From positions 248,001-312,000 of the forward strand of contig CBFFRQ010000096.1 of NCBI GenBank assembly GCA_965644315.1: 64,000 nt of DNA, in the 5' to 3' direction. Under the pieces are notes generated by a model that was not told the origin of the DNA, searched no databases, and was given only the letters and a program-made list of their open reading frames with translations. The position numbers and the translations under genes are program-made. Within the stretch, counting starts at the first letter, position 1. Each line of letters opens with the position of its first letter. Source of the stretch: Caecitellus pseudoparvulus. Its lineage: Eukaryota > Bigyra: Bicosoecida. Of the stretch, positions 61,101 through 64,000 are shown one piece after another.

Positions 61101-64000
61101 GAGTGGGGGGACAGGGTCACCTTGCCTTCGCCCCCCAGCAGGCCCGTGCGCCGCTTGGAGCCAGAGGTGACGGTGGGGCGAGGGGACATGGAACGCGTGC
61201 GGCCAGACCCTGGCCGGCGCTGTGACGCTGGCCTCGGGCTGCTGCCTTCGTCCCACTCATCCCACTCGCTGGGCTCCAGGTCTTCCTCCACCACCTGCGG
61301 CTTGCGAGTGGAGGCTGCCTCCTGCTTCCGCGCCGAGCGGGGCCGCTCGTCCTCCTCCTCGCTGCCCCCTGAGCTGGCCGCCCAGGCACCTGAGCGTGCC
61401 CTGCCTGGCTCACCCCCGCCCTCCAATGGCCCCACCCCCAGAGCCTCGGGCGTTGGCGGGCCATCCACCACTTCCACCTCCTCCACGCCACTGGCAGACT
61501 CCGTCCCCTGCTGCCCACTGTGACCCCGCCGCAGACGCTCCACGGACTTGGACCGTGTAGCACTCAAGGCCGCCAGCACGCCCTGCCTATCCGTGGAAGA
61601 CGCTGGGCTCAGGGGCGGGGACGGCGCCCGGGAACTGCGCCCAGTCTGCAGCCCAGACACCTCAGGCGCCGGGCACCGAGAGGCAGTCGCCCGTGCCTGC
61701 TTCAGCTGCCGCTCCAGCTCCACCCGCTGGGCACGCACAGCGGCCAGCTCCTGTGCCGTGGAGTCGGCTTCTGCCCGCGCCTCCTGCAGCTGTGCCAGCA
61801 GCCCCGCCTCCCGTGCGCTGCCTTCCTGCGCCATGCTGGCCTGCACCTCGGCCAGACGAGCCTTGGCCGCGGCCGCCTCTTCCCGGGCAGCCTGTGCCTC
61901 CGCCCGAGCCTGCTCCAGCTGGGCAGTCAGCTCCGCCACTTGCGCCTTGGCTCGCGCGGCCTCGGCGCCAGCCACCTCCGCGGCCGCCTCCGCGCTGCTC
62001 AGCTTCAGCTGCAGGGTGGTGGCTGCTTCGCCCCCCGAGGCTCGCGCAGCCGTCGCGGCAGCCTTGTGGCGCTCCACCTCCCCCTCTGCGTCGGCGGTGC
62101 TCTGGCGCGCCTGGGCCAGGGCTGAGGTCAGGGATGTCGTGCGTGCCTCCGCCACCTCCGCCGCTTCCGTCGCCGCGGCAGCCTCCACCCTCGCGCGCCG
62201 CAGGTCTGCCGTGGCGCTCTCCAGACGCCCCTCGGCGTCCTCCGTCGCCGCCTGCGCAGCCTTCAGCCGACTGGCCAGGCGCTGCACCTCATCCGCCGCA
62301 GTCTCTGCTTCCGCCTTCACCTGGCGCAGCTCGGCCCGGGTCGCCGCAGCGCTCTCCTCAGCCGCGGCTCGCGCGGCGGACACCTGGGACAGCTCCGCCT
62401 GCACACTGTGCAGCTCACTCCGCACCGCCTCCAGCTCAGAACGGGGCACGGAAGCGGCTGCAGCCTCGGCAGCCTCCTGCTGCGCCTGGGCCAAGGCCTG
62501 GCGTGATTCGGCCGCCTGCTGCGCGGCAGCCTCAGCCGCCTCCGCCGCTGATCGTGCGCCGGCAGCGGCCACCTCCGCCCTCGCGTGCTGCGTCGCAGCC
62601 TCCTCACGTGCCTCCTCCAGCTCAGCTTCCAGGGCCGCAGCGCGTGCCGCGGCAGCCTCCGCCTCCGCCGCTGCCTCGTCCCTCGCCACCACCAGCTTGC
62701 CGATCTCCCCGCGCAAGGCGGCGGTGCTGGTGGCTGCATCCGCTGCCGCCATGTCCAACTCAGAGCTGGAGGCGCTGCGGGCAGCGTCAGAGGCCGCCAT
62801 GCGACTGCGCAGGGCCTCCACCTCCTCCGCCAGGGCCTGCTCGCGCTGCGTCACTTCCGCCAGCACTGCCAGGACATCCGCCTCATCGCCCACAGTGCCG
62901 TCTGGGAGCGTGATGCGGGCCTTGGGTCCCTCCCCAGTGCCCCCTGCTCTGCCCACCAACGCGTCCGCAGCAGCTTGCACCTCTGCTGCAGCTGGCGCGA
63001 CCTGGGACAGGTCGCCGTCGGCTTCTGCGACCTGCAGGGCTCGCTGCAGCTGCTGCTGTGCCGCACTCATGCGCTGGGAGCTGCCCTGCTCCGTGGAGCC
63101 GTCACTCGGCGCATCCAGGGCGAAGGCAGAGCCCTCCAAGTCGATGGGGCGCTGTGCCGGCTTGCCAGTGGCATCGGGCGAGTGCAGGGTGACGGAGCCG
63201 CCAGTGTGGAGGGGCGTGGAGGCGCCAGTGCTGCTGGCACTGCCGCGCGGCCGGCGGGGGGACACCGCCGCCACCTGCACTGCCAGGCGGCTGTTGTCTG
63301 CTCTGAGGGCGGAGGCAGCCGCCGTCGCCTCTGCTGCCGCCTCCTGTGCCGTCCCCAGCTCCACCTGTGTCTCTGCCAGCTCCCGGCGCACAGCGGCGAG
63401 GAGGCTGGAGAGCTCCCGCTCCCGCTCCGCCGAAGCCAGCATGCGCTCACGGAGGGAGGCGGCCTCCTTGCCTGCCTGCGCTGCGTCAGTGGCGGCCTCT
63501 TGCCGGGCCCGGGCGGCGGCGTCACGCTCAGCCGCCAGCGCATCCCGCTCACGAGCCAGGGAGGCCACTTCGTCCTGCAGGCTGCTGACCTTGTGGTGGG
63601 CGCGGGAGAGGTCGGCGGCGCCTTGTCGCCGCTCCTCGTGCGCAGCTGCCGCGCGCTCCTCTGCAGCGCGCACAGCAGCATCGCTGCGCTGTCGGACGGC
63701 AGCCAGCTCCGCCTGTGCTGCGGCCAGCTTGGCAGCAGCACCCTCGTCGTCCTTGGCCGCCGCCAGCTGGCCACGCAGCTGTGCCAGCTCTGCCTGAGCC
63801 TTGGACAGCTCCTCGCCGGCCTGGTTCTGCGCTGCCAGTGAAGCTTGGGCCTTGGCGGTGTCGAGCTTCGCCAGCCACGCTGCGTCGCTGCGCTGCAGGC
63901 GGCCCTCCAGCTCCATGACACGCGCCTCCCACTTTGACACTGCTGCCTCTGAGGCAGTGGAAGCTGATGCTGCAGCCTGCGTGGCTCGATCCTCAGCCCG
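58157..64000 (-). CDS. Giant coiled-coil protein with dynein-stalk-like helical region and C-terminal PH domain (5' truncated by window edge)
   Basis: At least 1,947 residues, open to the window edge with no start seen (the GTG at 63940 is internal). From 64000 down to about 61700 it is almost pure Ala/Glu/Arg/Gln heptad coiled coil. From 61650 to 59400 it is low-complexity Ser/Pro/Gly/Glu. Near 59290-58930 lies VQRMEALLAGSVCIALGQGH, then WAEFQRIMQRPDFPRAIQQC, and FRTLAQWVVALIQASKIAR; this order matches the helices that follow the stalk in dynein heavy chains, a module also found in other cytoskeletal proteins. After an acidic run, 58560-58190 encodes a PH domain (RRVLGIREQQ, RVVWVKDAAFTA, SLKVSDLREVRRG, LDLQVADARTRTWLAHGIEL). 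It probably links membranes to a cytoskeletal structure. The PH is good; the stalk-like match is moderate. Confidence 0.82.
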   Translation of the reverse strand, partial: RAEDRATQAAASASTASEAAVSKWEARVMELEGRLQRSDAAWLAKLDTAKAQASLAAQNQAGEELSKAQAELAQLRGQLAAAKDDEGAAAKLAAAQAELAAVRQRSDAAVRAAEERAAAAHEERRQGAADLSRAHHKVSSLQDEVASLARERDALAAERDAAARARQEAATDAAQAGKEAASLRERMLASAERERELSSLLAAVRRELAETQVELGTAQEAAAEATAAASALRADNSRLAVQVAAVSPRRPRGSASSTGASTPLHTGGSVTLHSPDATGKPAQRPIDLEGSAFALDAPSDGSTEQGSSQRMSAAQQQLQRALQVAEADGDLSQVAPAAAEVQAAADALVGRAGGTGEGPKARITLPDGTVGDEADVLAVLAEVTQREQALAEEVEALRSRMAASDAARSASSSELDMAAADAATSTAALRGEIGKLVVARDEAAAEAEAAAARAAALEAELEEAREEAATQHARAEVAAAGARSAAEAAEAAAQQAAESRQALAQAQQEAAEAAAASVPRSELEAVRSELHSVQAELSQVSAARAAAEESAAATRAELRQVKAEAETAADEVQRLASRLKAAQAATEDAEGRLESATADLRRARVEAAAATEAAEVAEARTTSLTSALAQARQSTADAEGEVERHKAAATAARASGGEAATTLQLKLSSAEAAAEVAGAEAARAKAQVAELTAQLEQARAEAQAAREEAAAAKARLAEVQASMAQEGSAREAGLLAQLQEARAEADSTAQELAAVRAQRVELERQLKQARATASRCPAPEVSGLQTGRSSRAPSPPLSPASSTDRQGVLAALSATRSKSVERLRRGHSGQQGTESASGVEEVEVVDGPPTPEALGVGPLEGGGEPGRARSGAWAASSGGSEEEDERPRSARKQEAASTRKPQVVEEDLEPSEWDEWDEGSSPRPASQRRPGSGRTRSMSPRPTVTSGSKRRTGLLGGEGKVTLSPHSSDEGFDDEEWFASVQEGAVAPSGAKAGRTRTPGSKRKGRGSPRPGSSAGGRSLPRSSSRHSAAGFVGGGQPGSASDCSISDSGRRTSSRWEDRPPRQARPGSRGGIMRLDWGDSKAPSDEDSAPPRSQRSGAASHSSGQGRQGGPTAYSSREAGTDLDVEEFSAGDSAGRAAPPPSAAQAWAEAGRRPDAPASPSAADLETLLGALPTTRSERPHAFEDTLSDSARSPGRRSPASTGSAGRRKGQARTASAGEAWGRPPLRALGKASPRGGWEDDAGTPGDSGWEGSEGGRDSPQADEVSVEAVPTPYEVAAGSSMSPHAARGRAAAKRQGSPAAHPTHSTASSDQAPPRVVANAWGAADEALSTSKAPPAWQQPSPTPSWAAPAKQGGEPGRTGPATGSDSGRSDHGVSPRSAFDATSPRLAPKVCPGAEEVVEEDLIEEELGSLTPVQPKQPQRSATPPGSPTGSSGQSRSPDVHRHYGGVEEEGGEDEAPSGAVLGATGGAVHATPSQRGAGDPGAVADTPAGPGRPARGGGSPGSPSLRRYSSTARPEVASPAAHAGGGADPVAASAPLSSTTDAPLRTPSSGPGTPPPNLRVSQLRVPSLVDCTRAVCALSPEQRADVFHRKTVQRMEALLAGSVCIALGQGHDWAEFQRIMQRPDFPRAIQQCAQGPLPPDVEKKLKHEWNGQQMPSFLAAGSWNDPSMLVFRTLAQWVVALIQASKIARKSQGKAATPRGLPPPRAPVPATAAAAAAAAAGGGGDAPTAMPSASEDEGGRSVRDMPSASASEEEDEEEGGGGGGGGAEGDDAFLREAPSAAAASDAAADSDAQAVAREMAELAHFRAHMEKGLEVQKFTSKKSWLGRVFGPERRVLGIREQQAGERVVWVKDAAFTARALRDNERSLKVSDLREVRRGCDASATLRSKASPRDDDRVLSIVADSRTLDLQVADARTRTWLAHGIELLIKEHSGALPRRKAAEE

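Noticed and set aside
61548-63797. Plus-strand frame of about 750 codons opposite the coiled-coil giant
   Set aside because: It is almost entirely Ala, Ser and Arg, the reverse reading of Ala/Glu/Arg heptads, with no motif. The minus strand has the PH domain in a continuous frame.

Overview
This is nuclear DNA of a single-celled eukaryote with a compact, GC-rich genome. The genes have 5'-weighted GT-AG introns of 63-124 bases, start codons in Kozak-like contexts (for example CCACCATGG at 15409), the standard genetic code, and eukaryote-only proteins such as UBE2C, FZR1/CDH1, PCID2, prefoldin 3 and DDX47. An IFT22/RABL5 gene indicates that the organism builds a cilium or flagellum. I cannot assign it more closely than 'ciliated protist' from the sequence alone.

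Layout. 1-1.1 kb: 3' end of an ACMSD-like decarboxylase. 1.2-14.9 kb: one intronless 13.6-kb gene for a 4,541-residue protein that joins two giant membrane-anchored ectodomains to a two-domain (TPC-like) cation channel. 15.4-18.3 kb: a coiled-coil protein with twelve perfect 42-bp repeats. 18.3-20.3 kb: the only long gene-free stretch. 20.3-28.8 kb: a BRCT-PNKP DNA-repair enzyme, an RPRD-like CID protein, a membrane J-protein, the TREX-2 subunit PCID2, and UBE2C. 29-37.4 kb: a GPATCH1/TGH-like protein, DDX47/Rrp3, IFT22, a small histone-fold protein, FZR1/CDH1, and an LRR protein. 37.9-47.8 kb: a secretory GT17-like protein, a METTL21-type methyltransferase, an unknown protein, a three-KH protein, a mitochondrial-looking WW protein, and FAD synthase. 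47.8-58.1 kb: a CLC exchanger, a type II membrane protein that may be a glycosyltransferase, a small hypothetical protein, an FHA protein with an SLX4-like C terminus, and prefoldin 3. 58.2-64 kb: the 3' part of a very large coiled-coil protein ending in a dynein-stalk-like helical region and a PH domain.

Genes mostly alternate strand. Divergent pairs share 230-535 bp. Convergent pairs nearly touch: seven gaps of 13-30 bp or small overlaps would be typical here, and two pairs overlap in coding sequence (by 9 and 7 bp). This implies antisense-overlapping 3' UTRs along the whole window. Functional links include cell-cycle control by APC/C (UBE2C and FZR1), DNA repair (PNKP and FHA-SLX4), nuclear RNA processing and export (RPRD, PCID2, GPATCH1, DDX47), and membrane transport and signalling (the giant channel, CLC).

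Most notable is the giant channel. Its second ectodomain carries a Cache-type WY signature just as the alpha2-delta subunits of animal calcium channels do, but here it lies in the same polypeptide as the pore. All exon models were made by eye from reading frame, splice dinucleotides and family conservation; no transcript evidence was available.
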